A DNA stretch of 64,000 nt from the NCBI GenBank assembly GCA_963805915.1, contig CAWDWD010000019.1, forward strand, positions 154,532 to 218,531, read 5' to 3'. This DNA comes from JAEULH01 sp963805915. GTDB lineage: Bacteria > Pseudomonadota > Alphaproteobacteria > Rhodospirillales > Defluviicoccaceae. Below the pieces are notes generated by a model that made no database searches, was not told the origin of the DNA, and saw nothing but the letters and a program-made list of their open reading frames with translations. This document shows positions 54,030 through 61,832 of the stretch, in pieces. Every line of letters starts with the position of its first letter. Positions within the stretch are counted from its first letter, which is position 1. A program made the position numbers and the translations under genes.

Positions 54030-54908
54030 TTACCGGTCGGCCTTGGCGCGCCAGCTCTGGAACGCGCTCATATAGAAGCGTTGATCGCCGATCGAGAAAA
54101 CGACGCCGCCGCGGGTGATCTCGGCGACGCTGAGATCACCAACGATCGCGTCACCCTCGCGGACCGCGCGGCCGTTGACCCGGACCTGGCGCGCTTCGGC
54201 CGAACTGGCGTAGCGATGCAGCGAAATCGCGATATCGGGCAACGACTGTCGCACCTGCTCGGGTAGATCGCGCAAAGCCATCGCCGAAACAAACTCCGGC
54301 TGCGCCGGTGCGCTTAACTCCAGTTCCGCAAGCGGGGTGCCCGCGGCGCCATCACCTCCGCCCATCGCCGACCCGGATGAGGTCGAGGCGTCCGGGGGCG
54401 CGGCCGGAACGCGTGGCGGCGGCTTCGTAGCGACCATCGGTTGAGGCGTGGTGGTCGCCGAATGAGGCGTTCGCGATGACCGGGGTTTGGCGGTCTTGGC
54501 CGAGGGCGGCTTGCCGTCCCCCGGGCCGTCCCCTGGGCCGTTCCCCGCGTCCCTCTCCGCTGGGCGTGTCCGCGCCGGGAGGGGCTCGGGGCGCGGCGGC
54601 GTGGCGACAACGGCCGTTTCCACCTCCGTGCTCCCGCCACCCGCCTCCCTTTCCCCCTCGCCGATCGCGGCGACAGCGGCCGTGTCGGCCACCCCGCCGG
54701 CCGGCGCCATCTCGGGCGATTGGGTCTGGAGCCAGATGACGCCGGCAACTCCCAGGGTTAGGCCGCCGCCGGCGACCAGACCGTAAAGCAGCCGCGAGCG
54801 CCTCGGCGCAACAACCGGCCGGGCCGCGTGAATGGTCGAAACGCCCGGGATAAGGCGCTTGCGGCGCTCGTCCTCCGATCGCCGAATCGCCTCCAGGATG
54901 TACGACAT
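54030..54908 (-). CDS. General secretion pathway protein B-like (GspB/ExeB)
   Basis: 292 aa (MSYILEAIRRSEDERRKRLI). A short cytoplasmic N-terminus is followed by one membrane helix near 42-60, a long Pro/Thr/Gly-rich periplasmic linker, and a C-terminal GspB domain (LPDIAISLHRYASSAEARQV, RVNGRAVREGDAI, GVVFSIGDQRFYM). Its N-terminal motif and C-terminal fold match GspB of type II secretion, which works with the AAA ATPase GspA. The ATPase gene lies 23 bp upstream in the same operon. No other gsp genes are in the window. Confidence 0.85.
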   Translation of the reverse strand: MSYILEAIRRSEDERRKRLIPGVSTIHAARPVVAPRRSRLLYGLVAGGGLTLGVAGVIWLQTQSPEMAPAGGVADTAAVAAIGEGEREAGGGSTEVETAVVATPPRPEPLPARTRPAERDAGNGPGDGPGDGKPPSAKTAKPRSSRTPHSATTTPQPMVATKPPPRVPAAPPDASTSSGSAMGGGDGAAGTPLAELELSAPAQPEFVSAMALRDLPEQVRQSLPDIAISLHRYASSAEARQVRVNGRAVREGDAIVGDLSVAEITRGGVVFSIGDQRFYMSAFQSWRAKADR

Positions 54909-54931
54909 GAGTAGGGCGCTCCTCGCGCGAA

Positions 54932-55948
54932 TTAGCGCTCGGACTGTTGGCTGGCCTCGAGAGAGACGTCAACCTGTCCGCCGCGCGCAAGCCCAAAAAT
55001 ATCCAGCAACTCGGGCGGCCCCAGTAAATAGATCGCGGCGGCAAGGCCGATCCCGCCGACGAGGATCGTCGCGATCGTCGCGATCCGCGCGGCGAAGGTT
55101 CCGGGCCGCGACGCGCGCTCATCCGGCCTGCCAAAGACCTCTTCAGCGGCCTCGCGCACGGTTCCCGGCGCGACCTTAGTTTCGCCCTGGAGGTAGGCGC
55201 CAAGCAGCGCGCGGTCGCAGATCACGTTGATCAGCCGCGGAACGCCGCCGCTCAACCGATATAAGCGCCGCAGCGACGCCTTGCGGAACAGCGAGTCGCG
55301 GCCGCCGGCGCGGCGCAAACGGTGCAGGATATACTCGCAAGTCTCGTCGCGCGACAGGGCTTCGAGATGGTAGCGCGCGGTAATCCGTTGGGCGAGTTGG
55401 CGCAACTCCGGCTTGTCCAGCATCGCGCGTAGTTCCGGCTGGCCGATCATGATGATCTGCAGCAGCTTTTCCTCGTTCGTTTCCAGATTGGTCAGCAGCC
55501 GCATCTGTTCGAGAACGTCTGGCTTCAGGTTCTGCGCCTCGTCGAGAATAAGAACGGCGCTGCGTCCCTCCGCGTGGCGCGCCAGCAGGTAGGCGTTGAG
55601 AATGTCGATCAGCGTTTTGACGCTGGCGTCGGCGCGTGGATAAACCAGCCCGAACTCATCGCAGATCGCGGCCATCAACTCGCGGGAGGTCAGCTTGGGG
55701 TTGAAAATGACGGCGACGTCGCGGGTCTCGGGCAACTGTTCGAGTAGGCAGCGGCAGAGCGTCGTCTTGCCGGTGCCGATTTCCCCGGTCAGCAGCACGA
55801 AGCCGCCACCCGAAGCGCCATAGACCAGATGCGCCAGCGCCTCGCGGTGCTTGTTGCTCATGAACAGGTAATGGGGATTGGGCGCGATCGAGAACGGAGG
55901 CTCGGCCAAGTGAAAATAGTCTACGTACATCGCGCGCATCGAGGTCAT
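54932..55948 (-). CDS. ExeA/GspA-like AAA ATPase
   Basis: 338 aa from ATG 55948, or 332 from 55930 (MYVDYFHLAEPPFSIAPNPH). Walker A is LLTGEIGTGKTTLCRCLLE near residue 53, Walker B is SAVLILDEAQNLKPD near 130, and QRITARYHLEALSRDE supplies the sensor region. A single C-terminal membrane helix lies at about 290-312, then a short periplasmic tail. GspA-GspB inserts or localises the secretin through peptidoglycan remodelling. It is paired with GspB downstream. Confidence 0.9.
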   Translation of the reverse strand: MTSMRAMYVDYFHLAEPPFSIAPNPHYLFMSNKHREALAHLVYGASGGGFVLLTGEIGTGKTTLCRCLLEQLPETRDVAVIFNPKLTSRELMAAICDEFGLVYPRADASVKTLIDILNAYLLARHAEGRSAVLILDEAQNLKPDVLEQMRLLTNLETNEEKLLQIIMIGQPELRAMLDKPELRQLAQRITARYHLEALSRDETCEYILHRLRRAGGRDSLFRKASLRRLYRLSGGVPRLINVICDRALLGAYLQGETKVAPGTVREAAEEVFGRPDERASRPGTFAARIATIATILVGGIGLAAAIYLLGPPELLDIFGLARGGQVDVSLEASQQSER

Positions 55949-56159
55949 GATCGTTACCGCCGATCCTTTTGATGCCGCCGCCGGTTATGGAGCCGAGCAC
56001 GGGAAGGTCGCGATGCCGGCGCGCCACCGGCCGTCTTTACACACTTGACAAAGTTGGCCGGGCGGGCGCGCCTTTGGGTCAACGAACCGGCGCCGGCCGC
56101 CGCCAAGATAAAGGCCGCCACGAGTGCCATCGGCGAAGCTGCCACGAAGTGAAGGGTTA

Positions 56160-57542
56160 ATGAGCTTATATTTATACAACACCTTGGATGGTGAGAAGCA
56201 ACCATTCGTCCCGGCCGATCCGGCGGCGGTCCGGATGTATGTCTGCGGTCCCACCGTCTACGATTACGCGCATATCGGCAATGCCCGCCCGGCGGTGGTC
56301 TTCGACGTCGTGTTCCGCCTGCTGCGGCGAACCTACGGCGAACACCACGTCAGGTACGTCCGCAATATCACCGACGTCGACGACAAGATCATCGCCGCGC
56401 ACCGCAAAACCGGCGAATCGATCGACGCGATCACCGCGCGCGCCGCCGACGCCTACGACCGCGACGTCGCCGCCATCGGTTGCTTGGCGCCGACGATCGA
56501 GCCGCGCGCGACCCACCACATCGGCGACATGATCGCGATGATCGCGGCGTTGATCGAGCGCGATCACGCTTACACCGCCGAGGGGCATGTCCTGTTCGAC
56601 GTCGCCTCGATGCCCGATTATGGCCGGCTCTCCGGGCGCAACATCGATGACATGATCGCTGGCGCGCGCATTGAGGTCGCGCCCTACAAGAAACATCCCG
56701 CCGATTTCGTTTTGTGGAAGCCGTCGGCCGAAGACGAGCCCGGCTGGGATAGCCCGTGGGGGCGCGGCCGCCCGGGGTGGCACATCGAGTGCTCGGCGAT
56801 GAGCGGGCGTTATCTCGGCGAGACCTTCGACATCCATGGCGGCGGCCAGGACCTCATCTTCCCCCACCATGAGAACGAACTGGCGCAAAGCACCTGCGCC
56901 CACGATGGCCGTCCGTTCGTCCGCTTCTGGGTGCACAACGGCTATGTGATGAGCGAAGGCGAGAAGATGTCGAAAAGCCTCGGCAACTTCTACACCGTTC
57001 ACGCTTTGCTCGATGAGTTTCCCGGCGAGGCCATTCGTCTGGTGTTACTGCAAACCCATTACCGCCAGCCGCTCGACTTCAGTAAGGCTGCGCTGGCCCG
57101 GGCCAAGCAGAGCCTCGATCGTTTCTACCTTGCGCTCGACGGGGTTGGCGCGGGCTCCGCTGGCGATGATGACCCGGCCGTTATCGCCGCGCTCGAGGAC
57201 GATCTCAATACGCCGCTGGCGCTGAGCGTGCTCCATGAACGGCTTGGCGCGTTGAACAAGGCGGACGCCGGCGAGAAGGCCGCCGCGGCGTCCCGGCTGC
57301 TCGCCGCCGCCAACCCGCTGGGCCTGCTCCAGGCCGATCCCGCGGCCTGGCTGCGCGCGGGCGGGCCGGGGGTCCGTCCCGGTGATATCGACGAGCCCTG
57401 GATCGAGGCTCGGATCGAGGCCCGGGCGGCGGCGCGCCAAGCTAAGGACTTCGCCGCTGCCGACTTAATCCGTGCGGAGCTTGCCGATCGCAGGATCATT
57501 GTTGAAGACCATGCTGGCGGCACCAGCTGGCGGCGCGCCTAA
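56160..57542 (+). CDS. cysS: Cysteinyl-tRNA synthetase
   Basis: 460 aa from ATG 56160 (MSLYLYNTLDGEKQPFVPAD). The class I HIGH motif is in YVCGPTVYDYAHIGNARP with its zinc-ligand Cys. NITDVDDKIIAAH, PGWHIECSAMS (second Cys), FPHHENELAQS and GEKMSKSLGNF (KMSKS) follow in order. The C-terminal anticodon-binding helices are present. It is a single-copy essential enzyme, divergent from the GspA-like gene, with AAGGG 5 nt before the start. Confidence 0.97.
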   Translation: MSLYLYNTLDGEKQPFVPADPAAVRMYVCGPTVYDYAHIGNARPAVVFDVVFRLLRRTYGEHHVRYVRNITDVDDKIIAAHRKTGESIDAITARAADAYDRDVAAIGCLAPTIEPRATHHIGDMIAMIAALIERDHAYTAEGHVLFDVASMPDYGRLSGRNIDDMIAGARIEVAPYKKHPADFVLWKPSAEDEPGWDSPWGRGRPGWHIECSAMSGRYLGETFDIHGGGQDLIFPHHENELAQSTCAHDGRPFVRFWVHNGYVMSEGEKMSKSLGNFYTVHALLDEFPGEAIRLVLLQTHYRQPLDFSKAALARAKQSLDRFYLALDGVGAGSAGDDDPAVIAALEDDLNTPLALSVLHERLGALNKADAGEKAAAASRLLAAANPLGLLQADPAAWLRAGGPGVRPGDIDEPWIEARIEARAAARQAKDFAAADLIRAELADRRIIVEDHAGGTSWRRA

Positions 57543-57580
57543 CGGCCGAGGCCGACCCCAGGCGACGGCCGACCGGCGGC

Positions 57581-58027
57581 TCAGGTCCGCTCGCCGGCTC
57601 CGCTTTCGGGTTCGCCGTTGGCCGCGGGGAAGTCGGCGGCGTGCTTGCCGATCCACTCCATGGCGGCTTCCTCCACCGTCAACTCGCGCCCTTCGCTCAG
57701 GGCCACGCCCTTGCGGTAGTCCTCGATATGACAGACCTGCTCGACCATCCGGGCGCGGAAAGCATCATCGGGATGAAGAAACTCGACGCCAAGTTCGTAG
57801 CCGGCGTCCGTGGATTCGCACCAGACGACCCGCGCTCTCGTTTCGAACGGCGGGCGAACGAGCGGAATGCGCAGATCGATAATCATTCCCGCGGTCATCT
57901 CGCGGTCCGACTGAAACGCGAGGCCGCCAAGGCCGATGTTTCGGCTGTGTCTGATCGGGCAGTCCGACGCGTCGCCGACGACAACCTCGATCGTTATGTC
58001 CGCCGGATGGCGAATGAACTGACGCAT
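57581..58027 (-). CDS. PilZ domain protein
   Basis: 148 aa (MRQFIRHPADITIEVVVGDA). The c-di-GMP-binding PilZ motif RxxxR is only partly kept (FIRHPADI), while the second motif D/NxSxxG appears as RNIGLGGLAF. A beta-barrel follows (GMIIDLRIPLVRPPFETRAR, VVWCESTDAGYELGVEFL), then a helical tail. The weak first motif leaves c-di-GMP binding uncertain. It is convergent with cysS. Confidence 0.82.
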   Translation of the reverse strand: MRQFIRHPADITIEVVVGDASDCPIRHSRNIGLGGLAFQSDREMTAGMIIDLRIPLVRPPFETRARVVWCESTDAGYELGVEFLHPDDAFRARMVEQVCHIEDYRKGVALSEGRELTVEEAAMEWIGKHAADFPAANGEPESGAGERT

Positions 58028-58497
58028 GGTTCAAAATCCCGGTCGGCTGGAACTCGATCCTGATAGCGGCAGCGCCCGACAACGCCGGAAAAACACCATT
58101 CATGATCCACCCCACATCTTGCGCGCCATTTCGTCAAGAAATGAATACATAATCCGGTTAAATGCCGGGCGCTCCTTGACGAAGACGCCACACTTCTCGG
58201 CGAGGCCGGCGGGCTGGTCTTGCCAAGACCACGGTGTCCGGCCAACATCCCGGCATCCATTAAGGTCGCCCGCGATCGCCGGGCAACGCGGACGACCTGA
58301 TCGACAAAAGCGGCGATCGCCGCTCCTTTCGCGCGACAAAACGCCACCTGAATATGCCTTATCGACAGTCCGATGACGCACGGCTTGAGTGCGCGGCGCA
58401 TGATTGACTATAACGTGCGGGTGGAGGTAACAACCGCCGGCGGACAAGGTGTTGAACAGGCTCAACCGTCCGCGCCTCACTGTAAGCCTTCCGATAA
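58028..58497. other. 470-bp spacer before the tRNA, no supported gene
   Basis: Neither strand carries a frame with a believable start and composition. Promoter signals for the tRNA were not identified with confidence. The region appears to be ordinary chromosome up to the tRNA 5' end. Confidence 0.5.
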
Positions 58498-58536
58498 GCC
58501 GCCTTAGCTCAGTGGTAGAGCAACTGATTCGTAATC
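58498..58536 (+). tRNA. 5' half of tRNA-Thr (CGT), interrupted just after the anticodon loop
   Basis: GCCGCCT acceptor strand, TA, D arm GCTC-AGTGGTA-GAGC, then the ACTGA anticodon stem and loop TTCGTAA (anticodon CGT) are seen. The closing strand of the anticodon stem should be TCAGT but reads TCCGT, and no T-arm (GGTTCGAATCC-type) or matching 3' acceptor (AGGCGGC) follows. The rest of the gene is replaced by sequence of the integrated element. The 3' half is not found in the window. Confidence 0.78.
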
Positions 58537-58895
58537 CGTTTCCTGCCCTCCTCATAGCTCTCCGTCGCACATACAACGTTATATTTCTCAGTAGGTTGAT
58601 GTATCATCCACGACCTTAGCTTCTCGTGGATGCACCGCGCTTGCGGTGCCAAATCGGTGCAAGAGCCGTGCTGGCCGATATCTTCATGCTCAGTGCTAAA
58701 GACGTCATTTGCACGCCGCTCTTTTGGGCTCGTTCGTCGAACGTATGATCGAGATCAGCACCATGACTTTGATGCCCGGGGCCGGAGCAAGTGCCTAGGA
58801 AGCCCACGGGCCGGGAGTGGTTACATATCGGAGAGTCGGTCGGGCGTGTGGCGGTGCGAGCGACAACGTTCAGACCGGATCAGGAGGCCAGCGAC
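58537..58895. other. Left end of the integrated element, no supported gene
   Basis: 359 bp of mixed composition with short frames only. A hairpin with arms GCACCGCGC/GCGGTGC lies near 58632-58651, and TGATGTATCATCC is a local palindrome near 58597. This is the attachment-proximal end of the element. Confidence 0.4.
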
Positions 58896-59522
58896 ATGGA
58901 AGAGCTGTTAAATCTCGCGAGTGCCGCCCAAGGTGAACTAACCGCGTTGGCAACAGTGGTAATCGCGTTGATGGCGGTAGTAACTGGCGTGCTCACATAC
59001 GCGCTTATCCGGGAGAACCGCCTTCTTCGCAAGGCGGGCACAGATCCGAACGTGGTAGCCTATCTAACCACACATGCCCGCCTCCCAACGATGACTAATT
59101 TCGTGCTTGCGAATATCGGGGAGGGTGCTGCACGAAACGTGCGTTTCCGATTTGTGGCCGACGAGCAGGACTTCGCATCTCATAAAGCTCGGCTCAATAA
59201 CAGTGTGGATCGCGCGGCAGTCGGCATGCTCCCTCAAGGGGAGAAGATTGAGGCGTTCTTCGGCGGAAACGAACTCTATCAGAAAAACAGGCTCCGCCCG
59301 TTCAATGTCGTCGTCGAGTACGAAGACATAAAGGGCAGGCGACGGATCAGTACGCACTCGCTGGACGTGGCGCAATTTGAAGGGTTCTCTATTCTTGGCA
59401 ATTCGGCCGAGCACGAGATAGCAGAAGCGCTCAAGAAGATCGAGCAACATATCGAGCAGTGCGCCACTAGCGCCGAGAGGCTGATGGTCGAGAATGCATC
59501 TACGCCCAGCCGATACGAATAA
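58896..59522 (+). CDS. Membrane-anchored hypothetical protein of the island
   Basis: 208 aa from ATG 58896 (MEELLNLASAAQGELTALAT), with AGGAGG 9 nt upstream; an upstream ATG-less extension is discarded. One membrane helix at about residues 20-42 (VVIALMAVVTGVLTYALI) is followed by a charged linker and a beta-rich domain (TNFVLANIGEGAARNVRFRF, RPFNVVVEYEDIKGRRRI). A C-terminal helix (AEALKKIEQHIEQC) ends it. The domain resembles those of small uncharacterised membrane proteins in mobile regions. It faces the cytoplasm or periplasm depending on helix polarity. No function is known. Confidence 0.65.
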   Translation: MEELLNLASAAQGELTALATVVIALMAVVTGVLTYALIRENRLLRKAGTDPNVVAYLTTHARLPTMTNFVLANIGEGAARNVRFRFVADEQDFASHKARLNNSVDRAAVGMLPQGEKIEAFFGGNELYQKNRLRPFNVVVEYEDIKGRRRISTHSLDVAQFEGFSILGNSAEHEIAEALKKIEQHIEQCATSAERLMVENASTPSRYE

Positions 59523-59638
59523 TAAATTCTGAGCAACAAAAAATTTGCAGAGAAATGGATGTGTCTGGAAATTACCTCCGATAGTATATTATTTACCTGC
59601 TCTTATTCATTGAGATCGTTAGTTACGGTGCAAAAGCC

Positions 59639-60748
59639 ATGCTCACTGATGCTTTCATCCGCGGTGCCGACGAGGGTACGTACTGGGATGACAGCTTAAG
59701 GGCTTCGGCATCCGGGTAGGCAAGCAGGCGAAGACGTTCGTCGTACTCGTGGGCTCGGGGCGCCGCCACAAGCTCGGCAGGTATCCGCTGTTGTCGCTCT
59801 CTGACGCCCGCAAGGAGGCGCGGCGCATCCTGGCGGAAAAACAGCTTGGCAAGGTTCGCCCGACGCATGTGGCGTTCGATGACGCGAAGAGCGACTTCCT
59901 CGCCGACTGTGCCAATGAGAACAAGCCGAGGACGGTGCGTGACTATACGCGGCTCATGAACCGCCACCTGACGTTCGGCAGGCAGTCCGTGGCGGACGTT
60001 CAGCCTCGACAGCTCGTGCAGATCTTCAACGGTCTCAGCAGCACACCTGCCGAGCGGCACTATGCCTTTGCGGTGTCCCGTGCGTTCTTCAAGTGGTGCG
60101 TCCGGCAGCACATCATTGAGCGCTCGCCGATGGAGAACATGCAGGCGCCCCCGGTCGGCAAGCCACGGGAGCGCATTCTCAGCGACGAAGAGCTTGTCGC
60201 GCTGTGGCGGGCGACTGAGCCGCCCGGCACGTTCCATGCGATCATGCGCTTGCTGCATCCTCACGGGGCAGAGAAGGGGAGAGGTCGCTCGCTTCGAGTG
60301 GTCATGGATCACGGACGATCTCTGCACCATCCCCTCGAGCGTCACGAAGAACGGCAGGACGCACACCTTCCCGCTTTCGCCCAAGGCGCAGGCGCTCATC
60401 GCCGGGCTTCCGAGGCTCAAGGACAACCCGTTCCTGTTTCCGGCGCACCGGCACATGTCGGCGACGACGAGCGTCTTCAACGGGTGGAGCAAAGGGAAGG
60501 AAGACCTCGACCGGCGCCTGCCGATCGAGCCGTGGACGCTTCACGACCTCCGGCGCACGTTTGCGTCCGGCATGGCGTCGATTGGCGTGCCGCAGATCGT
60601 CGTCGAGAAACTCCTCAACCACGTCTCCGGCGGAACGCAGTCGCCGATCGCGCAGGTCTATAACCGCTACAGCTACCTCCCGGAGATGCGCGCGGCCGTA
60701 TTGCAGTGGGATGACCACCTCGATACGCTGATTGTGCCCAGGGCTTAG
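59639..60748 (+). pseudogene. Tyrosine-type site-specific integrase, two frameshifts
   Basis: The first part, from ATG 59639, gives MLTDAFIRGADEGTYWDDSL. One base is missing near 59698, after which the frame gives GFGIRVGKQAKTFVVLVGSG and the arm-binding domain LGRYPLLSLSDARKEARRIL. The core continues to FHAIMRL, where one extra base near 60252 shifts to ILTGQRRGEVARFEWSW. The catalytic set is present: R in TGQRRGEV, K in TKNGRTHTFPL, HxxR in LHDLRRTFASG, H in LLNHVSGG and the Tyr near VYNRYSYL. An intact protein would be about 370 aa. It would have inserted the element at the tRNA-Thr. Confidence 0.85.
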
Positions 60749-60791
60749 TCAACCCAGGGGCGTCATGACGCTCCCTTCATCGGGAGTGTTC

Positions 60792-60980
60792 ATGATGCGG
60801 TTCTTATCGAAGCGGCAGGTGCGTGATCTCGTGCTCTACTCACCGCAGCACATCGACCGCCTCGAAGCGGCGGGCAAGTTTCCCAAACGGGTTCAGCTTG
60901 GCCCGTGCCGCGTCGGGTGGGTCGAGAGCGAGGTGATCGAGTGGATGAAAGCGCGCGTTGCCGAGCGCGACAGACCCTAA
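60792..60980 (+). CDS. AlpA-family small DNA-binding regulator
   Basis: 62 aa from ATG 60792 (or 60795): MMRFLSKRQVRDLVLYSPQH, then RLEAAGKFPKRVQLGPCRVG and VESEVIEWMKARVAERD. It is a MerR/excisionase-like winged HTH. AlpA proteins promote integrase expression and excision in P4-like elements, and this one follows the integrase by 43 bp. The frame is intact although the integrase is broken. Confidence 0.85.
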   Translation: MMRFLSKRQVRDLVLYSPQHIDRLEAAGKFPKRVQLGPCRVGWVESEVIEWMKARVAERDRP

Positions 60981-61002
60981 CAACTTTCCCTAACGGGAGA
61001 TT

Positions 61003-61030
61003 GGGGCCGGCGGTGGCCATCGCCGGCCCC
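61003..61030 (+). terminator. GC-rich hairpin after alpA-like gene
   Basis: GGGGCCGGCG (61003-61012), 8-nt loop, CGCCGGCCCC (61021-61030), a perfect 10-bp stem 22 bp after the stop, followed by TCCTTTC. The remaining gap to 61315 also holds GGGGATACA/TGTATCCCC arms (61040-61080) and no gene. Confidence 0.65.
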
Positions 61031-61315
61031 TCCTTTCGTGGGGATACATGACCTCGCGCCCATGGGGATCCTGTATCCCCATTTTCCAGCCGATCCAATC
61101 CCCACCCACACGCACACATACCTCTACATGGCTGCACAGAAACAAGAAATTCGCCGTCGCGACTTCATGGCAATCTTCATTGCCATACCCCCCAACGTCG
61201 CGCACCCGCCTTGCCCGGGTGCGCTGCGATCCCTCCGGTTGCATAGCTTGACGAGCTGTCCTGCTTAGATGTCATACTCAGGCATCAGCGCAGGTTCGAC
61301 ATAGGGGGGCGTCAT

Positions 61316-61832
61316 ATGGAACTGCTGTTCAAACGCGAGCAAACCGCCGGGCAGCTCAAGCGGGTCGATTTCAAGCTGTGGGGAAAGATCGAACTTGATA
61401 GTCGACGAACAAGCGATTGTCCGTCGATACCGTTTTGACGAAGCGGTCTTGATCAATGTATCGCAACCCAATCTTGTACGCGCCACCATGTTCATCGCGA
61501 TCGGCGTGTTCCTCGTCGTGTTCGGGATTGCCTTGGCGAACTGGGGCATGGGTGTCGGCTTCAGTGTCGGCACCCTCGCCGGTGGCGGTGCAGGGTACTG
61601 GTACCTCCACGAGAAACGCGAAACGATCTTCGTCAGAGATCTGCTGCATGGTCGGCATTTCACCTGCGATAGCGTGGTCGAGCTGGCGCGCAAGGAAGCG
61701 TGGCTCTCGGTCGTCGTCTCGTTTTTGCGCCAGGTGATGGAAAGCGCCAAGCATTGGGACGGGACGGAGCATATCACGATCGAGGCGCTGCCAAAGGATG
61801 AGGCCCGCCAGGTGATCCTGCGGGGCCTCTAA
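61316..61832 (+). pseudogene. Small membrane protein preceding the island ATPase, one frameshift
   Basis: A strong AGGGGGG site precedes ATG 61316. The N-terminus reads MELLFKREQTAGQLKRVDFK and then KLWGKIE. One extra base near 61394 moves the frame to LIVDEQAIVRRYRFDEAVLI. Two hydrophobic segments (MFIAIGVFLVVFGIALANWG, then VGTLAGGGAGYWYL) and a charged helical C-terminus follow, for about 171 aa in all. Its TAA stop overlaps the ATPase ATG. The pairing with a HerA/VirD4-type ATPase suggests an accessory membrane subunit of a transfer or defence complex. I do not recognise a named family. Confidence 0.6.

Noticed and set aside
59623..60492. 289-codon minus-strand frame opposite the integrase
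   Set aside because: It is the antisense shadow of the integrase, whose catalytic residues are recognisable on the plus strand.
61040..61080. Possible small CRISPR-like or repeat array around GGGATACA
   Set aside because: Only one inverted pair exists; there is no repeated unit with spacers. No CRISPR array was seen anywhere in the window.
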